This document shows positions 35,709 through 44,677 of a stretch of DNA of 64,000 nt, piece after piece. Every line of letters begins with the position of its first letter. Position 1 is the stretch's first letter. Position numbers and translations under genes: made by a program. Source of the DNA: Halalkalibacter alkaliphilus (GTDB lineage Bacteria > Bacillota > Bacilli > Bacillales > Bacillaceae_D); assembly GCF_023555415.1 (NCBI RefSeq), contig NZ_JAKRYL010000010.1, forward strand, positions 62,001 to 126,000. The letters run 5' to 3'. A model generated the notes under the pieces. The model was not told the DNA's origin and did not search any database. It saw nothing but the letters and a program-made list of their open reading frames with translations.

Positions 35709-36443
35709 ATGAATAATTACAAATTAACAATCCAATATGATGGTGCTAGGTATAAAGGTTGGCAGCGTCTTGGGAATACGGAAAATACGATACAAGGGAA
35801 AATCGAAAATGTCTTATCTGAAATGGTAGGGAGAAACATCGAAATTATTGGTTCTAGTAGAACAGATGCAGGTGTACATGCACTTGCTCAAGTAGCAAAT
35901 GTTAAGCTAATTGAAAAGATGGCAGAATCTGAAATCCAAAATTACTTGAATCGTTATTTACCACAGGATATTAGTGTTACAGACGTTTGTTCGGTTCATG
36001 ACCGCTTTCACGCTAGATACAATGCAAAGGATAAAACGTACTTGTATAAAATTTGGAATGAGAGCTATCCGAATCCTTTTATGCGAAAGCATAGTCTGCA
36101 TGTTGAAAAGAAGCTAGATGTAGAAAAAGTAAGAGAAGCAGCTGATTATTTTGTCGGTGAGCATGATTTCACTGCTTTTTCTAATGCAAAGTCGAAGAAA
36201 AAATCGATGGTGCGACATATTTATTCTATTGTGATCGAGGAAGACGCTGGATTCATTACTATTAGAATTCGAGGAAACGGCTTTCTGTATAATATGGTTA
36301 GAAAAATGGTAGGAACGTTGATTCATGTTGGATTAGGTGAAGTGCAGCCTGATGAGATAAAAACGATGTTAGAGTCGAATGATCGAAGCTTAGCCGGCTT
36401 TGCTGATGCAAATGGGTTGTATTTGGAGAATATTGGGTTTTAA
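35709..36443 (+). CDS. truA: tRNA pseudouridine synthase A
   Basis: A 244-residue TruA that makes pseudouridine at positions 38-40 of tRNA. The catalytic aspartate lies in SSRTDAGVHALAQV near residue 52. The second half carries FTAFSNAKSKKK and IRGNGFLYNMVRKMVGTL, typical of the family. AAGGAGAAAGC precedes the ATG. It stands alone after the PlsY-like gene and ends at a clear terminator, whereas in many Firmicutes truA belongs to the ribosomal protein region; this could be a second truA (inference). Confidence 0.92.
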   Translation: MNNYKLTIQYDGARYKGWQRLGNTENTIQGKIENVLSEMVGRNIEIIGSSRTDAGVHALAQVANVKLIEKMAESEIQNYLNRYLPQDISVTDVCSVHDRFHARYNAKDKTYLYKIWNESYPNPFMRKHSLHVEKKLDVEKVREAADYFVGEHDFTAFSNAKSKKKSMVRHIYSIVIEEDAGFITIRIRGNGFLYNMVRKMVGTLIHVGLGEVQPDEIKTMLESNDRSLAGFADANGLYLENIGF

Positions 36444-36470
36444 TTACGTACATGTAAGAGAAATAAAGGC

Positions 36471-36506
36471 AAACGGTGCGGAGGATTTTAGCTTCGCACC
36501 GTTTTT
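36471..36506 (+). terminator. terminator of truA
   Basis: AAACGGTGCG (36471-36480) pairs with CGCACCGTTT (36495-36504), ending in TTTTT. It lies 27 bases after the stop codon. Confidence 0.8.
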
Positions 36507-36617
36507 GTTTTGTGGACGTCTGAGAAATCTCTCAAAATAGCATAGTTTCTGACGATAAGTATAAAACAAATTAATTACGTACATATTAGTAGTAGAAAAA
36601 TGTAAAGGAGAGCATAG

Positions 36618-36998
36618 ATGAGTAGGTTAATAGGCTTTCTAATCGGCGTATTATATACAGACTGGCTCTTTCATACAGACAATGTGAATGCTTTTGGCTT
36701 TGCGGCTACGACAACTGGAGAACGAATCGGTTCGTTGCTATTTGCCGGGGGAGTGACAGTTGTCTTTTATATTGTATGTGCAAAATTATTTTCGTCCTCT
36801 TTCTTTCATGGTGTAATAGCTGCCTCAGGATTTTTTGCTAGTTTTGATATCGTCGTTATTCATTGGATTTTCGAACTCCATCGATTGACGCATGGTCCAG
36901 AAGCTGACATTATTGAACCGATTTTAGTTGTTATTGGAATCATTCTATTAGTATACGGAATAAAAAAAGAAAAGAAGAGTATTCGGCAAGCTAGCTAG
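36618..36998 (+). CDS. predicted four-helix membrane protein (DUF2243-like)
   Basis: A 126-residue protein with four predicted transmembrane segments and a basic C-terminal tail (KKEKKSIRQ). The segment FASFDIVVIHWIFELHRLTHGPE has histidines placed as in DUF2243 membrane proteins, but the likeness is weak. AAAGGAGAGC precedes the ATG. It is followed by its own terminator and precedes the cytochrome bd operon without clear cotranscription. Function is unknown. Confidence 0.5.
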   Translation: MSRLIGFLIGVLYTDWLFHTDNVNAFGFAATTTGERIGSLLFAGGVTVVFYIVCAKLFSSSFFHGVIAASGFFASFDIVVIHWIFELHRLTHGPEADIIEPILVVIGIILLVYGIKKEKKSIRQAS

Positions 36999-37010
36999 TA
37001 ATAGTCCGTT

Positions 37011-37046
37011 AAAACAACCTTAAGATCCAGGTCTTAAGGTTGTTTT
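37011..37046 (+). terminator. terminator after the small membrane gene
   Basis: AAAACAACCTTAAGA (37011-37025) pairs perfectly over 15 bp with TCTTAAGGTTGTTTT (37032-37046) around a 6-base loop. Confidence 0.85.
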
Positions 37047-37106
37047 CTGTTGTTCGGGGTGTAATTGTCAAAAATTCATCACTCTTCTGTAACGAAATCG
37101 TTCAAT

Positions 37107-37124
37107 TTGTGATGTAATTCACAT
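37107..37124. promoter_or_regulatory. FNR/Rex-type operator upstream of cydA
   Basis: TTGTGATGTAATTCACAT contains TGTGA-N6-TCACA, the exact FNR/CRP-type palindrome, and is one base short of a Rex box (TTGTGA-N6-TCACAA). It lies 55 bases before cydA and just upstream of TATACAAT at 37135-37142. Oxygen- or NADH-responsive control of cytochrome bd would fit either regulator. Confidence 0.65.
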
Positions 37125-37178
37125 ACATTTTGCTTATACAATAACAATATCTTCACATTAGAGAAGAGGAGGAGAGAA

Positions 37179-38519
37179 ATGGATTCAGTTGAATTTAGTC
37201 GATATTTAACGATGCTGACATTGTCTGTACATGTTATTTTTGCCACACTCGGTGTCGGTGTTCCGATTATGATAACAATTGCTCATTGGCTTGGATTAAA
37301 AAATCAGGATGAGCATTATCTTTTATTAGCAAAACGTTGGGCACGTGGTTATGTCATTACTGTTGCTGTAGGTGTCGTAACAGGTACAGCGATTGCCTTG
37401 CAATTAGCTCTATTATGGCCGCGGTTTATGGAGTTTGCGGGACAACTTGTCGCTCTTCCGCTATTTATGGAGACGTTCGCGTTTTTCTTTGAAGCGATTT
37501 TTCTTGGGATTTATTTGTATACATGGGACCGATTCAAAAACCCGAAGCGTCATTTTTATTTATTAGCTCCAGTTGTATTAGGGTCGGCTATGTCGGCACT
37601 ATTCATTACGTCAGTAAATGCTTTTATGAATACACCACAAGGGTTCACGTTAGTTGATGGTCAATTAACGAATATCCAACCGCTTGTTGCGATGTTTAAT
37701 CCAGCCATGCCAACGAAAGTGGCTCATGTGTTGACATCTGCTTATATGACAACAGCGTTTGTCTTGGCGTCCATTGCGGCTTATCACTTGTTGAAAGGAA
37801 ACCGTCATGAATATCATCGTAAAGCCCTTGCGCTAACGATGAAAATTGCTCTTATCTTCTCAATTGCCACAGCGCTTGTTGGTGATTTATCAGGGAAGTT
37901 TTTAGCTGAATATCAACCAGAAAAACTAGCTGCTGCTGAATGGCATTTTGAAACAGAGGGAGAGGCTCCTCTCGTTTTATATGGTGTCTTAACAGAAACA
38001 AATGAAGTGAAATATGCAATTCGAATACCTTATGCTCTTAGTATGCTTGTCCACAGTAACCCATTTGGAGTCGTTACAGGGTTAAATGATATTCCCGAAG
38101 AGTATCATCCACCACTTGTTGTCCACTATTTCTTTGATATTATGGTGACGATAGGAATTTGGTTAACTGTGTTGTCACTGTTTTATTGGCTTGCTCTATC
38201 GCGTGGATGGGCTGTCATTAAGACGCGTTTATTCCGCATCCTTCTTGTTGCATCTGGTCCGTTAGCGATGATTGCGATTGAGGCGGGCTGGTGGTTTACA
38301 GAAGTCGGGCGTCAGCCTTGGATTATGCGTGGATTTATGACTACGGCAGAAGGAGCAACTGATTCTCCGTATGTATGGGTAATGTTTATTGCGTTTGCGA
38401 TTCTTTATATAATTCTAATGATTGGTACAGCTGTTGTGTTAACACGGATGTTTAAAAAGAATCCAGTGGAGCGAGAATTAGAAAAGCTTGCAGATGAACA
38501 AAGGAGTGTTGCGAAATGA
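37179..38519 (+). CDS. cydA: cytochrome bd ubiquinol/menaquinol oxidase subunit I
   Basis: A 446-residue membrane subunit with nine predicted helices. Expected heme ligands and proton-path residues are visible: H18 (SVHVIFATLG), E98 and E105 in METFAFFFEAIF, and H183 in KVAHVLTSAYM. The periplasmic Q-loop (KLAAAEWHFETEGEAPL) is short, and the GRQPW motif near residue 365 is intact. GAGGAGGAG precedes the ATG. The gene opens a five-gene unit cydA-B-S-D-C. It resembles the short-loop Bacillaceae enzymes. The FNR/Rex-like site upstream suggests induction at low oxygen. Confidence 0.92.
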   Translation: MDSVEFSRYLTMLTLSVHVIFATLGVGVPIMITIAHWLGLKNQDEHYLLLAKRWARGYVITVAVGVVTGTAIALQLALLWPRFMEFAGQLVALPLFMETFAFFFEAIFLGIYLYTWDRFKNPKRHFYLLAPVVLGSAMSALFITSVNAFMNTPQGFTLVDGQLTNIQPLVAMFNPAMPTKVAHVLTSAYMTTAFVLASIAAYHLLKGNRHEYHRKALALTMKIALIFSIATALVGDLSGKFLAEYQPEKLAAAEWHFETEGEAPLVLYGVLTETNEVKYAIRIPYALSMLVHSNPFGVVTGLNDIPEEYHPPLVVHYFFDIMVTIGIWLTVLSLFYWLALSRGWAVIKTRLFRILLVASGPLAMIAIEAGWWFTEVGRQPWIMRGFMTTAEGATDSPYVWVMFIAFAILYIILMIGTAVVLTRMFKKNPVERELEKLADEQRSVAK

Positions 38520-39529
38520 CAATTGAGGTGATAGGAATATCGGTATTATGGTTGTTCCTATTTGGCTATGTCATTGTAGCATCGATTGATTTCGGTGCTG
38601 GATTCTTTAATGCGTCGACGATCGTTACCAAGAAGCATCATATTGTTAATACTGTCATCCAGCGATATTTATCGCCTGTTTGGGAAATCACGAATGTATT
38701 CTTAGTATTCTTCTTTGTTGGGATGATAGGATTTTTCCCACAGACAGCTTATTACTTCGGTACAGTGCTATTAATTCCGATAAGCATTTCGATCATTTTG
38801 CTTGCCCTTCGTGGAAGTTACTATGCATTTGGAACATATGGGACAAAAGGACATGTCGGTTACACACTTATGTACGGAGTGACCGGTGTCCTAATCCCGG
38901 CATCACTCACAACAGCATTGATTGTTTCACAAGGTGGATTCATCCGTGAAACAGCTTCTGGACGTATTGAACTTGATTATGTGGCATTATTTACAAGCCC
39001 GTTTGCTTGGTCAATTGTTGTCCTCAGTCTAGTAAGTGTTCTATTTATTTCGGCTAGTTTTTTAGCTTACTATTCGTCTGTTGCTCAGGATAAAAAGGCT
39101 TTGAAGCTTTTTAAGAAGTACACATGGATTTGGAGCTTCCCGACGATTGTGACTGCTTTAGGGATTATTATTGAGATGAGATGGCATAACCCAGCTCACT
39201 TTGAAGGACTCGTATCACTTTGGTGGCTTTTTGCCTTGTCGTTTATTTGTTTCTTGATCAGTTTATGGCTCTTAAAAACGAGAAACTACGGCTGGTCATT
39301 TATTTTCGTTGTGCTTCAGTTTGCGTTAGCCTTTTATGCTTACGGCGTATCAAGGTATCCGTATTTACTGTATCCACACTTAACGATCTATGATAGCTTT
39401 ACAAACGAAACGATGGCATATGCGCTCATCACAGTGTTTATTTTAGGTTTGATGCTTTTAATACCGTCGCTCTATCTAGTGTTTAAATTGTTTATTATGA
39501 ATAAGCCGTATATTCAAAGTGGCAAATAA
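38516..39529 (+). CDS. cydB: cytochrome bd oxidase subunit II
   Basis: A 337-residue membrane partner of CydA with eight or nine predicted helices. The N-terminal segment FGYVIVASIDFGAGFF contains the conserved Asp, and SPVWEITNVFLVFFFVG also fits the family. Its ATG overlaps the cydA stop (ATGA), so the two are translationally coupled. A very short cydS-type gene follows 13 bases later with its own strong ribosome site. Confidence 0.9.
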   Translation: MTIEVIGISVLWLFLFGYVIVASIDFGAGFFNASTIVTKKHHIVNTVIQRYLSPVWEITNVFLVFFFVGMIGFFPQTAYYFGTVLLIPISISIILLALRGSYYAFGTYGTKGHVGYTLMYGVTGVLIPASLTTALIVSQGGFIRETASGRIELDYVALFTSPFAWSIVVLSLVSVLFISASFLAYYSSVAQDKKALKLFKKYTWIWSFPTIVTALGIIIEMRWHNPAHFEGLVSLWWLFALSFICFLISLWLLKTRNYGWSFIFVVLQFALAFYAYGVSRYPYLLYPHLTIYDSFTNETMAYALITVFILGLMLLIPSLYLVFKLFIMNKPYIQSGK

Positions 39530-39542
39530 GGAGGAAGTAAAA

Positions 39543-39644
39543 ATGCACAACTTTTTGTTGTTTTACGCACCGCTTCTTGTAGCTGTGCTGGCCATGGTTA
39601 TTTCCTTTTTCGTAGCAAATAAAAGCACGAAGTACGAGGACTAA
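39543..39644 (+). CDS. cydS: small cytochrome bd subunit CydS
   Basis: A 33-residue protein with a single transmembrane helix (about residues 6-25) and a charged C-terminus STKYED. The length and layout (MxxFLxxYAP start, one helix, acidic end) match the 33-residue CydS found in the Geobacillus bd oxidase structure. A strong AAGGAGGAAG site (39528-39537) precedes the ATG, and cydD begins 3 bases after its stop. It is too short to be found by most gene callers. Its place between cydB and cydD supports a role in stabilising the oxidase. Confidence 0.85.
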   Translation: MHNFLLFYAPLLVAVLAMVISFFVANKSTKYED

Positions 39645-39647
39645 CTG

Positions 39648-41366
39648 ATGAAGTCACTTCAAAAGCTAGCATTAGCTGAGAAAGGGCGCTATTACGCATT
39701 GTATGTCATAGCGATAGCTCTTGGTATCGTTGTAATATCACAAGCGTACTTGATCGTCTCCATTGTTGATGACCTGTTTTTAAATAAACAAACGTTTGAT
39801 CAAATTCTACCGTTGTTATTTGTTTTATTAGGTGTCCTGCTTGTTAGGGCATCTTTATCTTATTTAAGCGGCAAGATCGGTGTGGAGATGGCTGCGAGAG
39901 TGAAGCAAAAATACCGAGAGCGGCTGTTGCATTCATATGGAAGCCGTACGGTTATGGCTTCGACAAAAGGACAGTCGGGATCAAAAATGAGTGTGATGTT
40001 GGATGCGGTTGATGAATTAGACAGTTTTTTTAGCAAGTATGTCCCGCAAAAGATCATAACGACAGTTGTCCCGCTTCTAATCTTAATCGTGGTGTTTTCC
40101 CAGCACATTTACTCGGGTCTCATTATTTTGCTGACAGCACCGTTCATCCCGCTGTTTATGGCTATTGTCGGCAGTATGACGCAGAAAAAGTCAGAAGAGA
40201 AGCTAGATAGTCTTAAAGCTTTTTCTGGACGCTTTCTTGATACGATTCAAGGTCTTGAAAGCTTAAAGCTATTTGGGCGATCAAAGCATTACAAAGAAGT
40301 CATTCGAAAAAGCAGTCTCGACTTTCGTGATACCACGATGGGAATTTTAAAAGTAGCGTTTACGTCGTCATTAATGCTTGAATTTATTTCAATGTTAAGT
40401 ATTGGACTTGTTGCGCTAGAGCTTGGTTTACGTCTTGTTGTTTTTAATCAAATCAACTTTTTCACAGCTTTTTTCATTTTGCTGTTAGTGCCTGAATTCT
40501 TTAATTTGCTTAAGGAACTAGGAAGTGCCTTTCATTCGGGGCGAAGTAGTACAGGGGCTGCGGAAAAGATAGAAAAGGAATTGGAGAATAAAGAAAGCGT
40601 AACAGAGTGGGGGACGCGTTCAGTAGAGAAGCCACTTTCAATCAAGCTGAACAATGTAACGTATGACTATGAATCAAGTGATTTTGGATTAAAAGGAATA
40701 AGAAGTGATTTCCCTTCAACTGGCCAAGTGGCAATTGTTGGGAGAAGCGGGGCGGGAAAGACGACGTTATTAAATGTGGTTGCTGGACTGCTGCCTCCAC
40801 AAAGTGGTGGTGTGGTATTGAACGAGCATCATTTGTTTGAGTACAAAAGGCAGGAATGGTTCTCGCATATTAGTTATATTACACAGCATCCATACTTGTT
40901 TGCAGGAACGATTTCAGAAAACATTTCTTTAGGAGTTCAGGCAACGAAGGATGAAATCGAAAGAGCATCCGTTCAAGCAGGACTTAGAGAGTTCGTTCAG
41001 TCCATGCCTGATGGGTATGATACAGCAATAGGTGAAGGTGGAAGAGGCCTTTCAGGGGGAGAGAAGCAGCGAATTGCTCTTGCTCGCGCCTTTTTAAAGA
41101 ATCCATTAGTTGTTCTATTTGATGAACCGACGACAGGTCTAGACTTACAGACAGAGCGATATCTTCATGAATCGATTCAGAGGCTGACTAAGACGTCCCT
41201 AGTTATAACAGTTGCGCACCGTGTGCAGACAATCAAGCTTGCTGATCAAATCTTGTTGCTTGATAAAGGAGAGCTGTTAGCAGAGGGGACACATGACCAA
41301 CTCTTGGCAACATCGGAGTATTATCGTCAATTGTTTAGTGTGCAAGGGAAGGAGGAGCAGGGATGA
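39648..41366 (+). CDS. cydD: heterodimeric ABC exporter CydDC, subunit CydD
   Basis: A 572-residue half-transporter: six transmembrane helices (1-310), then an ATPase domain with Walker A GRSGAGKTT, signature LSGGEKQR and Walker B VVLFDEP. CydDC exports thiols (cysteine, glutathione) or handles heme in cytochrome bd assembly in E. coli. It follows cydS by 3 bases, and its stop overlaps the cydC start (GGATGA), so it is strongly coupled to the oxidase genes. Confidence 0.9.
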   Translation: MKSLQKLALAEKGRYYALYVIAIALGIVVISQAYLIVSIVDDLFLNKQTFDQILPLLFVLLGVLLVRASLSYLSGKIGVEMAARVKQKYRERLLHSYGSRTVMASTKGQSGSKMSVMLDAVDELDSFFSKYVPQKIITTVVPLLILIVVFSQHIYSGLIILLTAPFIPLFMAIVGSMTQKKSEEKLDSLKAFSGRFLDTIQGLESLKLFGRSKHYKEVIRKSSLDFRDTTMGILKVAFTSSLMLEFISMLSIGLVALELGLRLVVFNQINFFTAFFILLLVPEFFNLLKELGSAFHSGRSSTGAAEKIEKELENKESVTEWGTRSVEKPLSIKLNNVTYDYESSDFGLKGIRSDFPSTGQVAIVGRSGAGKTTLLNVVAGLLPPQSGGVVLNEHHLFEYKRQEWFSHISYITQHPYLFAGTISENISLGVQATKDEIERASVQAGLREFVQSMPDGYDTAIGEGGRGLSGGEKQRIALARAFLKNPLVVLFDEPTTGLDLQTERYLHESIQRLTKTSLVITVAHRVQTIKLADQILLLDKGELLAEGTHDQLLATSEYYRQLFSVQGKEEQG

Positions 41367-43078
41367 GTGAGCTTACCCATATCGTAAAAAATATGATTCA
41401 GGATAAGAAAGACGTTGTATTATCTGTTTTGTTTGGATTTTTAGCAGGTATTACTGCAGTTGGGTTATTTGCGGCAAATGGGTATTTAATCTCACAAGCT
41501 GCTCTAGAGCCCCCAATGTATGTATTGATTGCGATGGTGGCTGTGGTTAAAATTGGAAGTTTTATACGCGCCCTAAGTCGTTATGCAGAACGTTATTACT
41601 CACATAGGGCCACTTTTACGATGCTTAGTGATCTACGTGTGTATTTCTATGATAAATTAGAGCGAATAGGAACATCTTTGTTCCAAACATATCGTAGTGG
41701 TGATTTGCTATCACGAGTTGTAGGGGATGTTGAAAGTCTTCAGAACTTTTTTCTTCGTGTCCTATACCCTCCAATTGTGATGGTATTAGTATTTTTAAGC
41801 ACGATTGTTTTCGTTTCTTTTTATTCGCTTCAAGTTGTCATTTGTTTACTTGTTGGTCTTATTTTAACCGCGATTATTATGCCTGCTTGGTTTGCTCAGA
41901 AACAAAAAAAAGTGAGCAGTCGAATTCTCGAAGAACGATCACAGTTATCAACGGATGTCGCTGAATGGTTTTATGGCTTCCGAGAGTTAACAATTCACCA
42001 AAAACTAGAGGAAAAAGAGCAACATCTTGTTGCGTCTTCGAATCGATATATTAAAGAGCAAGAACAAGCAGGTATCCAGTCCATTTTCCATCAATCAATG
42101 AATATGGCTGTTTCGTTACTTGTCTCTTGGGCAGTACTAGCTATTGGTGCACTTTTAGTTGCTGGTGGAGAGTTAGATGGTCTATTTTTAGCAATGCTTA
42201 TTATGATTAGTTTCATTGTGTTTGAACAATCGGTACCAATGGCGTTGTTTCCCATTCATTATGATGAAAGTGAAAGAGCAGCTAAAAGGTTGTATTCCGT
42301 TGTCGATCAGACTGAACAAAAAAGGCCACTGTCTACTCAGCATAATCAATGTTTATACGCTTCCCCGTCCATTGATTTTAAAAAAGTGAGTTTTGCATTT
42401 TTAAAAGATCAGCGTAGCACCTTAACAGACGTTACAGTAAGTTTTCCTGCTGGATCAAAGACGGCTATTGTAGGACCGAGTGGGTCGGGAAAGTCAACAT
42501 TATTGAACTTAATTTTAAAGCAATTTGATGCAGAGGGAGAAATATTGATTGATGGAGTCCCTATTAGTCAGTTTGAGCAAGAAATAATTTGGGAAAAGGT
42601 GAATGTAGTCCTTCAGGAAAGTCATTTCTTTTACGGTACGGTTAGAGACAATTTATTGTTATCTGATCAGAACTGGACAGACGAAGATCTGAAACAACTA
42701 TTAGTTGATGTTCAATTACCTTATTTGAATTTGGATGATCCCGTGTTGGAAAAAGGACAAAATTTATCTGGCGGTGAAAAGCAGAGACTTGCAATGGCCC
42801 GTGCCATTGCAAAGAGTGGTAACTTATGGCTTCTTGATGAACCTACCTCTTCCTTAGATTCATGGACGGAACAACGTCTGTATGAACGTCTATTTACTCA
42901 AGCGAGAAATGACACAGTTATCATAGTCAGTCACCGACTAGCTGGCCTAGAGAAGATGGATCAGATCATTGTGATGGATCAAGGGAAGGTTATTGAGGTT
43001 GGGAGCTTTTCAAAGCTTATGAAGGAAAAAGGGTATTTTTATAAGCTAAAGCAAATTGAGAAAAGTGTGTTACAGTAA
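41363..43078 (+). CDS. cydC: heterodimeric ABC exporter CydDC, subunit CydC
   Basis: A 571-residue half-transporter with an N-terminal six-helix domain containing LSRYAERYYSHRATF, typical for CydC, and a C-terminal ATPase with Walker A GPSGSGKST, signature LSGGEKQR and Walker B LWLLDEP. It completes the cydABSDC operon. A G-C-rich hairpin follows about 50 bases after the stop. Confidence 0.9.
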   Translation: MSELTHIVKNMIQDKKDVVLSVLFGFLAGITAVGLFAANGYLISQAALEPPMYVLIAMVAVVKIGSFIRALSRYAERYYSHRATFTMLSDLRVYFYDKLERIGTSLFQTYRSGDLLSRVVGDVESLQNFFLRVLYPPIVMVLVFLSTIVFVSFYSLQVVICLLVGLILTAIIMPAWFAQKQKKVSSRILEERSQLSTDVAEWFYGFRELTIHQKLEEKEQHLVASSNRYIKEQEQAGIQSIFHQSMNMAVSLLVSWAVLAIGALLVAGGELDGLFLAMLIMISFIVFEQSVPMALFPIHYDESERAAKRLYSVVDQTEQKRPLSTQHNQCLYASPSIDFKKVSFAFLKDQRSTLTDVTVSFPAGSKTAIVGPSGSGKSTLLNLILKQFDAEGEILIDGVPISQFEQEIIWEKVNVVLQESHFFYGTVRDNLLLSDQNWTDEDLKQLLVDVQLPYLNLDDPVLEKGQNLSGGEKQRLAMARAIAKSGNLWLLDEPTSSLDSWTEQRLYERLFTQARNDTVIIVSHRLAGLEKMDQIIVMDQGKVIEVGSFSKLMKEKGYFYKLKQIEKSVLQ

Positions 43079-43129
43079 CTAGACACTCTTGTATCACTAA
43101 AATCTTACAGAAGAATTGTGTAGTACTCA

Positions 43130-43159
43130 AAGAGGACTGGCTAATATGCCGGTCCTCTT
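43130..43159 (+). terminator. terminator of cyd operon
   Basis: AAGAGGACTGG (43130-43140) pairs with CCGGTCCTCTT (43149-43159) including one G-U pair. The tract after it is only moderately T-rich. Confidence 0.6.
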
Positions 43160-43323
43160 CTTCGTGCTAGTTCTTTCTAATTAAAGTTGAAAGAAAGTAT
43201 GTACGACAGGGAATGAATTTTTATCTAGCAATACTGCAATGCTCCAATACCTTATAAAAGTAAACATAATTTATCCAATTTAGGTGAAAGATAACAAGAA
43301 AGTTATTATATATGGGTGATTAT

Positions 43324-43533
43324 ATGGAAGCGATATTAGATCGAGTATTTGGCTTTTTACCTCAAAGAATAATCCTTTGGGTAGGCGTGGGAACCTTAGT
43401 ATTTATTTTGGCTTTTCAATATATATACAGCAAGTTAACTGAAATTTTAAAGCTTCCTTGGATGAAGGAAGAAAATCAACAACAAAGAAAACAGATCTTA
43501 CAAAAAAATAACAAAAACTCAAAACAGAATTAG
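43324..43533 (+). CDS. small membrane protein at the head of the ger operon (possible D subunit)
   Basis: A protein of about 69 residues with one predicted transmembrane segment (RIILWVGVGTLVFILAFQYIY) and a basic, Gln/Asn-rich C-terminal tail. The ATG at 43324 follows GGGTGAT; an in-frame ATG lies 12 bases upstream. It stands 10 bases before the B-subunit gene and so belongs to the germinant receptor operon. Some Bacillus ger operons carry a short accessory D gene, but those usually have two membrane segments, so equivalence is uncertain. Confidence 0.55.
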   Translation: MEAILDRVFGFLPQRIILWVGVGTLVFILAFQYIYSKLTEILKLPWMKEENQQQRKQILQKNNKNSKQN

Positions 43534-43543
43534 GGGTGAAAAG

Positions 43544-44677
43544 ATGATTAATCAAGATCATTACCGCATTTCCCCTTTAGAAATGTCTTTAACTTTAATT
43601 TCTATGTTATTGGCTATAGGGGTGTTAACTTTACCCCGAACATTAGCTGAAACAATGGAGACCGGGGATGGGTGGATTGCGGTTCTAGTTAGCGGTAGCT
43701 TGGTAATGGTATTTGTCTATCTGATTGTTCGTCTTCAAAAACATTTTCCTGGCCAAACTCTACTAGAGTTTATTGGTGAAAGAGGGTTTGGAAAATGGGT
43801 TGCTAGGCTTTTAGCAATCCTTTTTGCCCTCTACTTTATTCCCTTTTTAGCTTATGAAGCACGTATCCTTGCCGTTGTCGTCCGAATGTATTTGCTTGAT
43901 CGAACTCCAATGGAAATAACACTTGCCATTATTCTACTAACTACAACGTATGCTGTAACAAAAGGGGTTCAAGGCATTGTTCATTTAAATCTAATGTTTA
44001 TTCCTTTTATCATTCTTATTTATCTTGTCTTAATCGCTTTTAATATCGAGAATATGGATATCGTTGAACTCCGACCTGTTTTACCCTTAGGAATTCTGCC
44101 TTTACTACCGGCTTTAGAGCCAACTTTGTTTTCGTTTTTAGGGATTGAGTTATTGTTTTTTTGGCTTACTTATATGAAATCAAGCAATTTAAGAGCATTA
44201 CCTCTAAATATGGGGATTCTTTTTGTAACGATCTTGTATTTTTTAATTGTAGTCGTTTCTTACACTGCCATGTCTGTTAACTCTGTAAAGAAATTAGTAT
44301 TCCCAACTGTTACCTTAGCAAAAGAAGTAGAGATTGTTGAAGGGTTGATTGAACGGTTTGAACCATTAATGATTGTCATTTGGATTATGGCAATTTTTAA
44401 TACAATGGCTATTATCCATCTTCTTGCTGTTCAAGTAATAAAAAAAGAAATACTAAATACGAAAAAGGGAATGTGGATTCCTGGTGTTGTCACCTTTTTA
44501 GCTTATATCGTTGCGTTTATACCGAACTCTATCCAAGAAGTCTTTAAATTAGGGGATCTAGTGAGTTATACCGGTGCGCTGCTTATTGTACTTAGTCTGA
44601 TTATTGGTTTTCTGACTGTATGGATCAGAACAAAAAAGAACAAGAATCAACAACAAGCTAAGGAGATAGCAAAATGA
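43544..44677 (+). CDS. spore germinant receptor B subunit (GerAB family)
   Basis: A 377-residue membrane protein with about ten predicted transmembrane helices and the amino acid permease-like fold of GerAB/GerKB proteins. The N-terminal ISPLEMSLTLISMLLAIGVLTLPR is characteristic. It should carry the germinant-binding site in the spore inner membrane. Its stop overlaps the next start (AAAATGA). GGGGTGAAAAG precedes the ATG. The germinant cannot be told from sequence. Confidence 0.9.
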   Translation: MINQDHYRISPLEMSLTLISMLLAIGVLTLPRTLAETMETGDGWIAVLVSGSLVMVFVYLIVRLQKHFPGQTLLEFIGERGFGKWVARLLAILFALYFIPFLAYEARILAVVVRMYLLDRTPMEITLAIILLTTTYAVTKGVQGIVHLNLMFIPFIILIYLVLIAFNIENMDIVELRPVLPLGILPLLPALEPTLFSFLGIELLFFWLTYMKSSNLRALPLNMGILFVTILYFLIVVVSYTAMSVNSVKKLVFPTVTLAKEVEIVEGLIERFEPLMIVIWIMAIFNTMAIIHLLAVQVIKKEILNTKKGMWIPGVVTFLAYIVAFIPNSIQEVFKLGDLVSYTGALLIVLSLIIGFLTVWIRTKKNKNQQQAKEIAK

